Assembly: GCA_002914845.1 (NCBI GenBank)
Contig: JXTC01000454.1
Coordinates: 163,292 to 227,291, forward strand
DNA length: 64,000 nt
Origin: Trema orientale
Taxonomy: Eukaryota > Streptophyta > Magnoliopsida > Rosales > Cannabaceae
Direction of reading: 5' to 3'
Shown here one piece after another: positions 13,733 to 24,951 of this stretch. Under the pieces are notes generated by a model, which was given only the letters and a program-made list of their open reading frames with translations, was not told the origin of the DNA and did no database searches. Numbering within the stretch: the first letter of the stretch is position 1; the number at the start of each line of letters is the position of its first letter. Both the position numbers and the translations under genes were made by a program.

Positions 13733-15144
13733 AAATTTTTTTCTAAGGTTGAGGTTTTACAAATTATTAAGTGAAAGCACTAATCGAATAGTTAGAGATA
13801 CTGCGAGCAACTTATGTGCTTTTATGAAAAATACACGTTAAAATTTAATTTTGTTTTCAAAATATCCTTCCTATGGAGAAATTAAGAAGTTGATAAGGAT
13901 TGACCCTTTTGAGCTTTGTGTTGTTGTTGTAGATTCTTTGGTTTGAAAGGAATAATTTAGAGATTCATCAACCAAAAGTAAAATGTCAATAACTATAGTA
14001 GAGGGAGCTACTTATTTTCTAGCTGAATTTCGTGATTTGCTGCAAAAGATGGTGACCTCGAGTCCAACCTGTAGAGTAGGCTCTGGAGCCCTTCCCCTCT
14101 AATGGATGGTCATGGATACCCCATGGTGCCTCCAAGTATTACTTAGGAAGTATTTGTCTATTTTTAGTCTATGTAGATTTCTAACCTAATAGAGCCTTAT
14201 TACTTGATGAAAAACACTAACCATACATATAATTAATTAGTGCCCTGAAACGTCCTATCCACATTAGACTTTACCACTTCATAATGCAATCAAAATTATG
14301 TGTTCTATTAAAAAATAATAAAGAAAACTTCATCATAATCAAAAACCCTAGCAATTATTTTATGAAAAATTACAGCCTTCTTTGCAATAGCTCCTATTTT
14401 AAATAGCCTTTTTAGTAACTTGTCTTTTTCAATATTATTATGCAAAATTGGACTTTTTAAGTTCATTTTTAAAGACTAGAACATATCCTACATCAAATAC
14501 AACTTGACACTATTGTCAAGTACATCTCGACGCTACTTGACAATATTATCAAATTAAGGTCAATAATGTCAAGTACAACTTAACACTGTTCGATAATATT
14601 CGATAGTATTATTGAGCTAATCAACAAGTTGGACAAAAGGATAATGTGGTAATTGCTCATAGTTATGTTATCAATTATTTTACAATTTAAAATACTAGGC
14701 CTCCTAATTGAATAAAAATTATACCTAAAAATCGATATACATTTCAAAATGATATCATAAGTATAAATTGACATTATAAATGTAAATCATAGATAAAAAT
14801 TTATACTATAAATATCTACCATACGTATTCTATGCATTTTCAAAAATAAAAATAGATTTTTTTTAATATAAAGCACAAAAACAATATTGGGTGTAAATTT
14901 CTCCCACATTTTAGGTATGCAGGGGACATATGCCGCTGAACTTCTATAGCTTTGAATTTTCTTTTATATTTTCTAAAAGTTTTTTTGTCTCACATTTATC
15001 CCCTTAAATTTTTGTAATTTTATATTTTACTTACTTTTTTTTAAAATCTAATATGCTCCTTATGTGCCCCCATTCAATTTTGTGCTTTTAAAGCTCTACT
15101 TATATGATTTCGAAATAAGTAATTTTGCTCTTACTTTCTTCATA
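13733..15144. other. Intergenic, no feature recognised
   Basis: AT-rich, with one more GC-balanced stretch near 14040-14160 that has no recognised homology. Short phrases around caagta.aact.gacact recur near 14500-14590 without forming an array. Confidence 0.4.
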
Positions 15145-15153
15145 TAATTTTTA

Positions 15154-16490
15154 GAGTAAAACTTATTTTTAGCCCTTGAACTTTAAACCCAACCTATTTC
15201 AGCCCATAACTTTTGAAATGGCCATAACTTTTGAAATGGCCAATTGGAAAGCTTTCCAATTGAGAAATTTAGGTGAAAGGTCAATATTTTAAATTTGATA
15301 ATGTAGGTATCCTCATTTTATAGCTAAATGTCTAAGGATATATATGTTTATACTTGGTAGATATACACTTGGTATATAAACATATACATCAGACATTTTG
15401 CTATAACATTTGAAAAACGGACACTTACTTAAATTGGGCCTAAAATTCGGTCATTTTATTATAAGACCCTTCCTAATTTGGTTCTTCCGTCACTATTTTA
15501 TTACAAATAGATGGAAAAAGTCTCAGTTTTGTGCCTCACATTATTATAAAATCCTATTTTAGCCCTCAAACTTTAAAATATATATATCTTAACATTCGAT
15601 CTATCAAAGTGTCTAACTATTATTTATATAGTTACTTTATTGTGAAAAACAAATAAAAAATAATATGTGTTATTCACATGAGGCATTCAACAAAAATATT
15701 TTAAGCAATTTGAAAGATGAAATGGTGTAATAGAAAATTTTCATTTTATTTAAAAATATTTTTTTTCAAAAAAATTTATTTTGATGTAAAAATTAGTGAT
15801 TATCTTGTTAGCACAATTTAATTTTAAGATTTTCATATTCTTCTTTAGATTCATCATACTAGATAAGTGTAACATTAAGTTCAAATATTACTATGATGTA
15901 CTACATTTTTAAGTTTTGACACAAAACTATAAGTTATCTTATATAACTTTTTTTTTAAAAAAAATTGATTAGAATATTCAAAGTGCAGTGTATCCTTATA
16001 TTTGAATTTATTATAACATTCACTTAGCATGATAAGTTTAAATAAGATATAAAATGCTTTCAAAACTAAATCATGATCATAAATGGATCACTAATTTTTG
16101 TATCAAAATATATTTTTAGGTAAAATAAAAATTTCCTACTACTTTTTTGTCCTACAAATTGCTTAAGGTAATTTTATTAAAAGACTCATGTGAATGACAC
16201 ATACTTTTTTTTGTTTGTTTTTTTAATAAAATGGCTGTACAGATGAAAATGAGACATTTTAATGGATATAGTGCTAAGAGATAAATATTTTCAAATTTGG
16301 GAAACAAAATATGATTTTATGATAATTAAAGAGCCAAACTTGAGACTTTTTCTATTCATTTATAACGGAAGAATGATAGAAGGAAAAAACTGGGACAATT
16401 TCATAAATCAGATGTTTCAAATATGTTATATCAAAAGTCAATAGCCAATTGGGATTAGGTCTAAAATTTATGGGCTAAAAAGTTCTACGG
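15154..16490. mobile_element. Non-autonomous Mutator-like element with long inverted arms, 9-bp target duplication
   Basis: The two halves are long inverted repeats of each other, centred near 15945: for example gtgttattcacatgag at about 15669 pairs with ctcatgtgaatgacac at about 16186, and aaaaattagtgat at 15790 pairs with atcactaattttt near 16090. Outer ends agree as GTA(A/G)AACTT..TTTTAGCCC. TAATTTTTA flanks both ends (15145-15153 and 16491-16499), a 9-bp duplication typical of Mutator-like elements. The left half carries about 240 bp of extra sequence, including an 18-bp tandem repeat and a palindrome (15206-15262). No transposase is encoded; the short ORFs inside the arms have no support. 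The flank is AT-rich, so the duplication alone would be weak, but it sits exactly at the arm ends. Confidence 0.7.
15206..15262. repeat. 18-bp tandem repeat followed by a perfect 22-bp palindrome
   Basis: ataacttttgaaatggcc occurs twice in direct succession from about 15207 and runs straight into a perfect 22-bp palindrome (15241-15262) centred on AAGCTT. It lies in the left arm of the foldback element and has no counterpart in the right arm. Confidence 0.85.
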
Positions 16491-16499
16491 TAATTTTTA

Positions 16500-17891
16500 T
16501 TTAGACATTAATTTAAAAACTCTTTTAATCCTAGCGTTAGTCTATGTTGACTATGTGTGTTCAAAATTACTAGTTTAGATTTTTATGAACTACTTAATAT
16601 AAGTTTATTTCAAGAAAGTAGGTTGTACATATATATATATGCACACACACAAACAAAGAGTAAAAAGAACCAAATTTAGCTCAAAATTTTGTTAGTTTAT
16701 GATCCAATTGAAACTTTTTTCTAATTCCATCTTTGAAGAGAAATGAGAATGAATCAAAAGTTGAACTGTCTCTTTCTACGTTAACTAAGTATGTGAGAGA
16801 TTCACTAAAATTTGTTTTCTACAACACAGGAATAGATGGGAAAATGAAACAATTTTTTTCTCTTATTCCCATTACTTCTTTCTTTTTTTTTTTTTTTTTT
16901 TGAAAGGTATCTTAATCCCATTTCAGTTCACATTATGGAAATAAATATATGGCCATCTTAGATTAGCTCAAATATCTGAAAATTAGACTAGTAGATGGTG
17001 TCGGGGTTCCTACTGGGAGTTTGGATAGAGGTGGGAGTAGGCAAATTGTACGGAACGGGGGGGAAAAAAGTAACCATTGCCTTTTACTTTTTTTAGTATA
17101 TATGCTACATATCTTTACAAAATATATCTAGAAAAATAATTGTGACAATCTGAAACTAGTTATTAGTTAATATATGTTTTTTCAACTCTTATTCGTTACT
17201 ACTTTGGAAATCGTATCATTCAAGTACTTATAGATCTATAATAAGAATGTTTAGAATTTTCTGTAATCGATATGATATTTTTTCCTTGAATTCATAATTA
17301 TAATTAACAAGTTTCCCTAATTAAAACCAAATATACACTTTGCTTCAGTTAACAGCATTATCCAAACGTTTTACTTTTCTTTTTTTTTTTTGGGCGTACT
17401 TCCCTATAACTTTCATCAAATTAACTCAGAACTATCCAACTTTATTAGATTGGCACTAGTCCCTCAATCTTTTTATTTACGAAAGACTTTAGAAGAACAA
17501 TTATATCCGCATATATTTTTCATGATTTTTCGGGAATTTAAACAATATAACATCTGAGGTCCATGAATGTTATGGGGTTTAGATTTCGCTCCCCTCAATC
17601 TGGGAGGCCACGTGTCTGATTTGAGTAATTGGAATGACATTGACGTCCGATTGGAATTTGGAGCTTGAGTCTATCAAGAAAGTTTATCATTCTAACCAAA
17701 ACAGGCCAACATCATTAGATCAATAGGAACTAGAATAATCATATTGTATCCCAATGGGAGGATTCAACCAAGAATACTCCAAATATTGTTGTTTGGTTCA
17801 ACTTTAATCAACAAATTTGGGGCGAATTTAGTTGCAATTATCCCCTCGAAGGAATTATTAATATTACTCAAATTCAATCGAGTTATATATT

Positions 17892-17922
<31 letters not shown>

Positions 17923-20650
17923 TAGGCTTCGTTCCTTCCAATAATTACCCTGGCTATATGTGTGTCGAGACCCAGTTTCGGCCATCTTTTTTGCAGTTGA
18001 CTCAATTTCAGTACTCACACTTCTCAAGACCAAGGGTGTGGTACGTACAGTATTAAGCATTGTTATAATTAGGGTCAATGAACTTTCATTCATCCCATTC
18101 TGAGATGAGTCGCCATGTTAACCTCCTATTCTTCAGAGAGGATCCTATTTCAGTCATCTCGGTAGATTCATGACTTGTTTTCAGATCATCACAATACTGA
18201 TTTAGTGAACAATCCAGCTGATTAAATTTGTGATCCAAAACGAAAAATAATTCATCATCATTAGAAATTAGGGGTGTGAATTTTAATGAATCTATAGGAA
18301 AGTTGCATCGTCTTTGTAATCAAACAAGTGTAAGAGGGTTTGCAAAAGCGGAATCCATGACATGGTAGCTGTTATTACTAGGATAATTAACTATGAAGTA
18401 TGAATATTACTAAGGGTACATATCGGTATTAATGAATATTTATGAACGGTTAGATTTCATAGCTATTCTATAATATTTGAGTATTATTTTATTTTGACAT
18501 ATACTTGAACTTAGTTTTAAGAAACAATGATGGTTGTTGTGCCTCTGTAAATCTTAGGCAATTAACTTGTACGTGTGTGCTTCGTTTAGTATTCGTTTGT
18601 CTTTTCCTTGCATGTGATTGAGCTTTGGTTCTTGTCGTACGTTGAGGTTGAATTTATTATTGCAATTTATAATCTCCGTTTCTTTTTAGGACAAAACAAA
18701 AAGATCGGTCTGTTCCACATTAATTATACAGTATTGTATAGGGACGTGTTTATTAGGACAATACACCTTAAATCTCGGGCGTAAAATTATAATATGGCGT
18801 CAAACTCAAACACACGTTGGCTTGTTCAACCGCATTTCATGTACCGCTAAATCTAATGCCACTGCCGAGTCATCGTGATCAAACATTCTTTCGAAGGACA
18901 TTAAATTCCTTCTTCCTATTATATATATTGTTCGTATATCTTGTGGCAGTTAGATATTTAAAAGATTAAAAAAAAAAAAAGAAACAAGAAAACAAAACAA
19001 AACAAAACAAAAAAAAAAGATAGTAGGTTACGAGGTTATTAGAGGTTCTTTCTTCCCGTTTCATAATTCCTTATCAATCTCAGTGAAGATGGATTTTGAT
19101 ATAGGGCTTTAAGTCTAACTAAGAATTGGTATCTACAGAAGACCCGACTTAATTTCTTCAGTTTATAAACAGCTTTTTATATATAGGTAATTCTATAAAT
19201 TCGGTCCTGTTGCTATAATCTTTTCCATTAATAGTTTAATTTCAACAATAAACAACTTGCGTTGAAACTACAATACGTAATTGAATATTAATTGACACAC
19301 GACTTGTACAGTTAATATCAGCATCACATGACCGGCCGCCTAGTGGTTTTTGGCCGATCGACTGGATTCCAAACCAATTTTTAACGATATTAATGGCTCT
19401 ACGCCACTACCAAGTGATAATATTGAAACTTTGTACGGTTTACAAAAGACAACTATTTGATTATAATGTTTAAAAGGTGGTATATAACCACTCTATTGCG
19501 GAAACACGATGACATAATCATTAAATATCGTCTAAAATATCAACGAAGATAAGAAAAAAAAAAATAAAGAATTCAATGTGGCTAGACCAGCAATATTGCC
19601 CACGTTCACAAGGCATAACTCAAAATATTATCATCATTTAATCAACAACATCATAAAAGTATTTATTAATATTCATTACAATTCTCTCGTAACCACACAC
19701 AAACTCATTCGCGCCACTCATTAAATTAAAGACCACCATGTAATTTACCCCTTATATCTATATAGGCCCCAGAAGAATCTAACTCAAACCAAAAATATAT
19801 TTACTAGATAAAATAACATAAATATATACTAGCACTTTAAATTTAGGGAAACAAATTAAGATTTCATAAATATAGGATATATAGGATGAATAAAACACTG
19901 CCAACTTATATAATTAAGACTTCCATGACAAGAAAACTTGTACGTAACACACTGATCAGCTAGTAAAATTTCTCAATAAGCTGCATACAGAAACCAAAAA
20001 AACCTGCCCATACACGTATACGGAATCCAGATATTATCATGGCATTATTATAATCTACCTGTTCTTTCTTTGAAGTTTTCTTATATTTAGTACTTAAGAT
20101 CTATAGATATATATATTTTTCAATGAAGTTTTCCTGGCTTAAATGAGCAACAAAATAGCAATCTGATAAATTATGCACAACTCACGTTAAAAAGAGCTGA
20201 ACCACTTATGATATGAAAAATATATATATCTTTTTCGCAGAATAATATCCATCAATTTGCTCTCTTAATTTGAAAAATAAAATTAGACCCGTTGTATTCC
20301 GAAAAAGTAAAGTCATATATTTTTAAATGACAAAGCTATTCTATTTGTAATTATGCTGTATATTCATGCCCGTTTGAAATTTAAGTACATGGCAAAATTA
20401 TAAATTCATTTTTTTGATCACATGATATAATTATTCTATTACATGACTAGGTTATTAAAAACTACACGATACTAGGGCATTTTGGACCTTTTCATGAATT
20501 AGTGAGGCAATCAATTTTTTTTCTCTCCCCAAAGGAAGGTGGGGTACTCTTCACTTTCGGAGAAACAAAGATTGAAACAAAGATTTATTTTCAAACCAAA
20601 AAAAAAAGAAAGAAAAAAGGAAAAAAAAAAACTAAAGCTTTCCTATGAAT
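16500..20650. other. Intergenic, 4 kb; only a microsatellite seen
   Basis: No supported gene. A (TA)n-(GA)n microsatellite lies at about 17893-17922. Regions 17560-18100 and 18540-18900 are less AT-rich but give no coding pattern I recognise. Several A-runs, for example 18969-19018. Confidence 0.4.
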
Positions 20651-20657
20651 CACCATT

Positions 20658-20665
20658 TATAAATA
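20658..20665 (+). promoter_or_regulatory. TATA box (TATAAATA) upstream of the exonuclease-like pseudogene
   Basis: A canonical TATAAATA lies 139 bp before the ATG at 20797, a normal plant TATA-to-start distance when a leader of about 100 nt is allowed. It suggests the broken gene downstream was once a normal transcription unit. Confidence 0.5.
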
Positions 20666-20796
20666 CTCATGTACCCTTTCATTCTAATGTGTACTTCTAA
20701 TACGTTCTCTCCCTAGGTCTATTATCTCTTAGTCGTTATCATCACAATTCACAACGAATTGTACAAAGGTATTACAGCCAAATTTCTTTCCAATAA

Positions 20797-21700
20797 ATGG
20801 CTTTAGCGGACTATAACCACCATGACAAGAAGTTCAAATCATACGACATTAAATTCCACGAACACCAAATTAGAACCACTGTCACCGCGGACCCAACCAT
20901 TGTTGATCAGTGGATTTCCGAAACCTACGAAATCCACAGAAAACAACTTGATCAAAACAAGATTCTAGTAGGCCTAGATACCGAATGGAGGTTCATAAAA
21001 CCCGATAATGCTACTAATCTCTCAAAGTGCTCCAAACCCAAATCAGATCAATTCCAAGTGGCAATTCTCCAGCTTTGCACTCACCAAAACCGCTGCCTCA
21101 TATTCCAACTCATCCACGCGCCTATCTCCTTCCTCGCTCGCTAACTTCCTCGGCGATCCAAACTCGACGTTCGCGGGCGTCGGAGTCAAACAAGACAAGG
21201 AAAAGCTTTTGAGGTTTTTTTTTTTTCTTTTTAAATAAATGAGATTAGTGACTGGATGATCACAAGCAAATTAGATCTTCGTCTTTATTTTATTTTCAAA
21301 AAAAAATAAAAAACAAAAGTCCAAACAAGTATCTAGTTTTCATAACGAGTAACTATTTTAAAAATAGTATTTTTCTTAGAAAAAATTAAAGAAGTGATAT
21401 TTTTCTAAAACAAACGGTACAAAAATTGGAAAAAAAAAAAACTAACGTACCATATTTTTATAATTTTTTTTCGTTTTTATGAGTAAAAGTGTTAAAAACC
21501 CTTTTATAGAAATGTGCATTTGTGATATGCTAAAATCCATGGGGCCCAATGTGTCAAAGATTGGTGGGAGGTGGTATGTGGGACTTTTGAGCCCATGTGC
21601 TTTTAATTTTTACTTTAATTTAATGTTAGATTAAAAGAAGCAGCAATTTTGAATTGGCAAAATCCTTAGACCTACATGAGAGAATTATGTGTATTGAATA
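20797..21700 (+). pseudogene. Werner-syndrome-exonuclease-like 3'-5' exonuclease, frameshifted and 3'-truncated
   Basis: The first 115 codons (20797-21144) read as the N-terminal half of a plant WEX-like DEDD exonuclease: exo I motif LVGLDTEWR (D61, E63), then QVAILQLC and CLIFQL. Near 21120 the frame shifts by one base, and the next frame continues as the expected SLANFLGDP..FAGVGVKQDKEKLL block to 21213. A GT..AG gap (21214-21643, phase 2) then joins to AKSLDLHER, the expected next segment, before similarity ends at about 21680. The exo II/III C-terminal half with its Asp and Tyr is missing. A family member is normally about 200 residues. Either a pseudogene or, for the frameshift only, a sequence error; the missing 3' half argues for a pseudogene. 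Confidence 0.75.
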
Positions 21701-22560
21701 TGTGAAATTAGTGTGCCCGTGTTCTTTTATATATACCTTAAATTATTGTTTTTTATTTCGTTTTAAAAAAGATTGTTATGGGTTTTTCTACTTAATCCCT
21801 TTTGGCAGCCCTTTTTCTTTTCCTTTTCTTTCTTATTTTTTATTTGTTAACTAAATGGTAAATGGTGTGCTGCCTATTATACATATATTGTTTTCCTTTA
21901 ATATATACATATATTTGGGGAAAAAAAGGGCAATGTTTTTAATTTATTTGCAAAGTAGTTTTTCTCTACAATGTTGGACTACATTCAACTCCAAACTCGA
22001 ATATGCCCAATACCAAGGACAGAGCTGCTACAATAATAACATCCCCTCCCCAATTAATTTTTTTCTAATATTCATTAAACATGTAAAAATAATTAATATA
22101 ATTAGAAAAGTTTGAGAAAAATAATTAAGCCCCTAGAAAACTTTGGAAATACAATAAAGCTCCAAAAGCCCACAATTAAAATTTTATTATATTAGATAAT
22201 AAAAAAGAAGGCTTATGTCCATTTCCGAATTAATATAGCTCATTATTTTATTTTAATTGATTTCGAATAAATTTAATGAAGAGAACATATCCACATATGC
22301 TTGATGCTTCCATTAGAACCGAAAAAGGCTTGTCAAACACACCTCATCTAATTGTAGCCCTAGTTGCTCCATTGGAACAATTGGTACCAGTGTTACACTT
22401 GATAACTCCTTAAAGTAGAGTTCCAAGATTCAAATCTCTTGGAACATGAAGAAATTCTTAAGGATATTGTGGGGCTTAAAGAGGACATCACAGATTAGTA
22501 ACGGATACATATGTATAAGATCCACAAATCCGTATGCCAAATAGCCAAATAGAGGCTTGA
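21701..22560. other. Intergenic, no feature recognised
   Basis: AT-rich sequence between the exonuclease relic and the hAT-derived relic. The left terminal repeat of the hAT element might lie here, but I could not identify it. Confidence 0.4.
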
Positions 22561-22569
22561 AGCAAGGAT

Positions 22570-22749
22570 ATTAATATGGAAAGATATTTCAACATATTAA
22601 AGACTAATTCATCAAAATCTACAGAGAAAAATGGAGATATACAATCAACAAGTGTGGATGTTAATATGGAAAGATATTTCAACATATTTAAGACTAACTC
22701 ATCAAAATCTATAGAGCAAAATGGAAATGTGCAATCAACAAGTGTAGAT
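22570..22749 (+). repeat. 90-bp tandem duplication, in frame (30 residues x 2)
   Basis: Two head-to-tail units (22570-22659, 22660-22749) encode near-identical 30-residue blocks beginning NMERYFNI(L/F)KTNSSKS. They differ at about ten bases. The MERYF-type block is the normal N-terminus of the hAT-derived family and occurs once there, so this is a local duplication. Confidence 0.9.
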
Positions 22750-23568
22750 ATCAATCTTGCAGAACTTTCAGTAGATCCAGGGTTAAGGCTTCCAATTTCG
22801 AAGTATCATCCTAATATTCGTGATCAAGTTCAAAAAATATATCTTCAAAAAGATCTTTGTCAAACTTATGGCCATAATTTTCTATTGACTGAATATGGAA
22901 ATCAATTTAGAAAATTTAAAATTTGTTTGGTTTAAGAAGTATCCTAATTGATAAGAATAAAGCACAAAAAAATACGGTGTATTTTGCCTTTGTTGTTAGC
23001 TTTTTAAATCAAGTATTGGAGATCAAGCAAGTGGTGATTGTTTTGTTGGAGAAGGATTTTCAAGTTAGAAAAAGGCTTTGGAGACTTTTGATGATCATAT
23101 AGGAGACTCTAGTAATGCCCATGACTAAGCTTGGAAGAAATGTGAAGTCTTAACGAATGGAAGGTAACATATTTAAAATATTCTCTCAAAGCATTTAGAA
23201 CATGTTCGTAGTGATTATCAAAGACATTTAAATATAATAATTGATTATGTTCACTTTCTTTTAAGACAAAGCTTTACTATCCGTAGTCGTGATAAATCTA
23301 ATAATTCTAGCAACCAAGGTAACTTTCATAAGCTTTTGCAATTTATAGCTGAACACAATGAGGATATCAAAGCTATTACATTATAAAATACTCCTGAGAA
23401 CTTGAAATTCACATCATCGAATATTCAAAAGGATATTGTAAGTGTGGCTATAGCAATTGAATCATTAATGTCACTATCAAAGACATTGGTGATGCTTTAT
23501 TTTCAATCCTAGTTGATGAATCTTGTGATATTTCCATGAAAGAGCAAATGGTTGTTGTATTTCGTTCT

Positions 23569-23829
23569 TGATAGGTGTTAATTTTAATTATTTTTTATGC
23601 TACTTTGTTCATTTTTATGTTTATCTAAGGCTAATTTGCTTTATTTTTATGTTTCTAGATATTTTAGAGATGAATGAATAAAAAGAGCTGAAATTGGGCT
23701 GAAATATACTAAAGTCAAAGTGCTCAGCTGAAAATTGGTATAAGTCTAAAACCCGGGCTGAAAAGTGGTATTTTTGCAAAAACCGAGAAACTTGCCAGTA
23801 ATTTAACGCCTGTAATTGAACATTTTATT
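23569..23829. mobile_element. Probable inserted LTR fragment inside the hAT-derived relic
   Basis: The coding similarity breaks after VVFR and resumes with VIEHIASTTSL, while a normal family member needs only about a dozen residues between. The extra about 260 bp starts TGATAG and is T-rich (ttatttttatgtttctagatattttagag), then carries a repeated gctgaaa(a/t)(t/g)gg phrase. Its beginning resembles the start of the solo LTR at 24952-26463 when that is read on the minus strand (TGATAA..ttatttatg). Ends and target duplication are not settled. Confidence 0.4.
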
Positions 23830-24951
23830 TGTGATTGAACATATTGCTAGTACTACATCTTTGTCTCTTAATGCTGCCATTGATAATCTTCTTTCTAGAC
23901 ACGAATTAAGTATATCTAGACTACATGGACAAAGTAAGTAATATCAAGGTAAGTTAAGCAATCTAAAAACACTCATTTTAAAAGAAAATTCGTCTGCCTT
24001 TTATGTGTATTGCTTTGCTCATCAATTACAACCTCCTCTTGTAGCTACGGTAAAGAACTATATTAAAGTAGCATTACTTTTTAGTTTAGTTATTAGTGTG
24101 GTAAATGTTGTTAGAGCTTCTTCAAAGTATTGTGATATTCTTCGACGAAAGCAAGATGCCATAGTATTTGAAGTACTTAAGAGTTGTGACATCTCAAGTG
24201 AACGAGGTTTAAATTAACAAAATACTCTTAAAAGACTTGGCGATACTCATTGGGAATCTTATTACGGTACTTTACTAAGCTTGATTAATATGTTCTCTTC
24301 TATAATTGATATTCTTTAGATAATTATAGATGATGAAATAAAATCTGATCAAAGATATGAAGTAAGTAATCTATTAGAATCGATACTATTATTTGATTTC
24401 CTATTTACTTTACATTTGATGAGTACATTATTGGGAATGACAAATAAATTGTCAAAAGAATTACAAAAGAAAGATTAAGACATTGTGAATACTATGCATT
24501 TGGTCAAATTGTGTAAACAACGATAGCAAATGATGAGGGATGACAGATGGGATTCTTTTCTTAAGTTTCTATTTCTTGTGGAAAGCACAATATAAGTTGT
24601 TCCTAATATGGATGATATTTTTCTCGCTCAAGTTCAAACACGATGTAAAGCTCAGGATATACAAATTTACATCACTTTCATACGGAGTTATTTTGTTATA
24701 TCATTGATATACAATTACAGAAATTGAATGATCGCTTCCATGAGGTAAATACAGACTTGCTTCTTTGTATAATCTGCTTATGTCCATGTGATATATTTTC
24801 AGATTTTTGACAAGAAAAGGTTAATTCAATTTGTTGAGTATCATCCAAAGGATTATTTTATCTTAGAACTCATGGAACTTGATAATCAGCTTGAAACATG
24901 TATAATTGATATGCGTTCCAGTGGAAAATTGAATAGATTGAAAAGTATCAG

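Noticed and set aside
15881-16444. Two 60-codon open frames on opposite strands
   Set aside because: They fall in the inverted arms of the Mutator-like element and show no protein-like composition.
17893-17922. (TA)n-(GA)n microsatellite as a possible GAGA regulatory element
   Set aside because: No gene is near enough, and simple repeats like this are common in plant intergenic DNA.
22319-22500. Possible 3' end of another gene just before the hAT-derived relic
   Set aside because: A short open stretch with no recognisable residues; the window around it has many stops.
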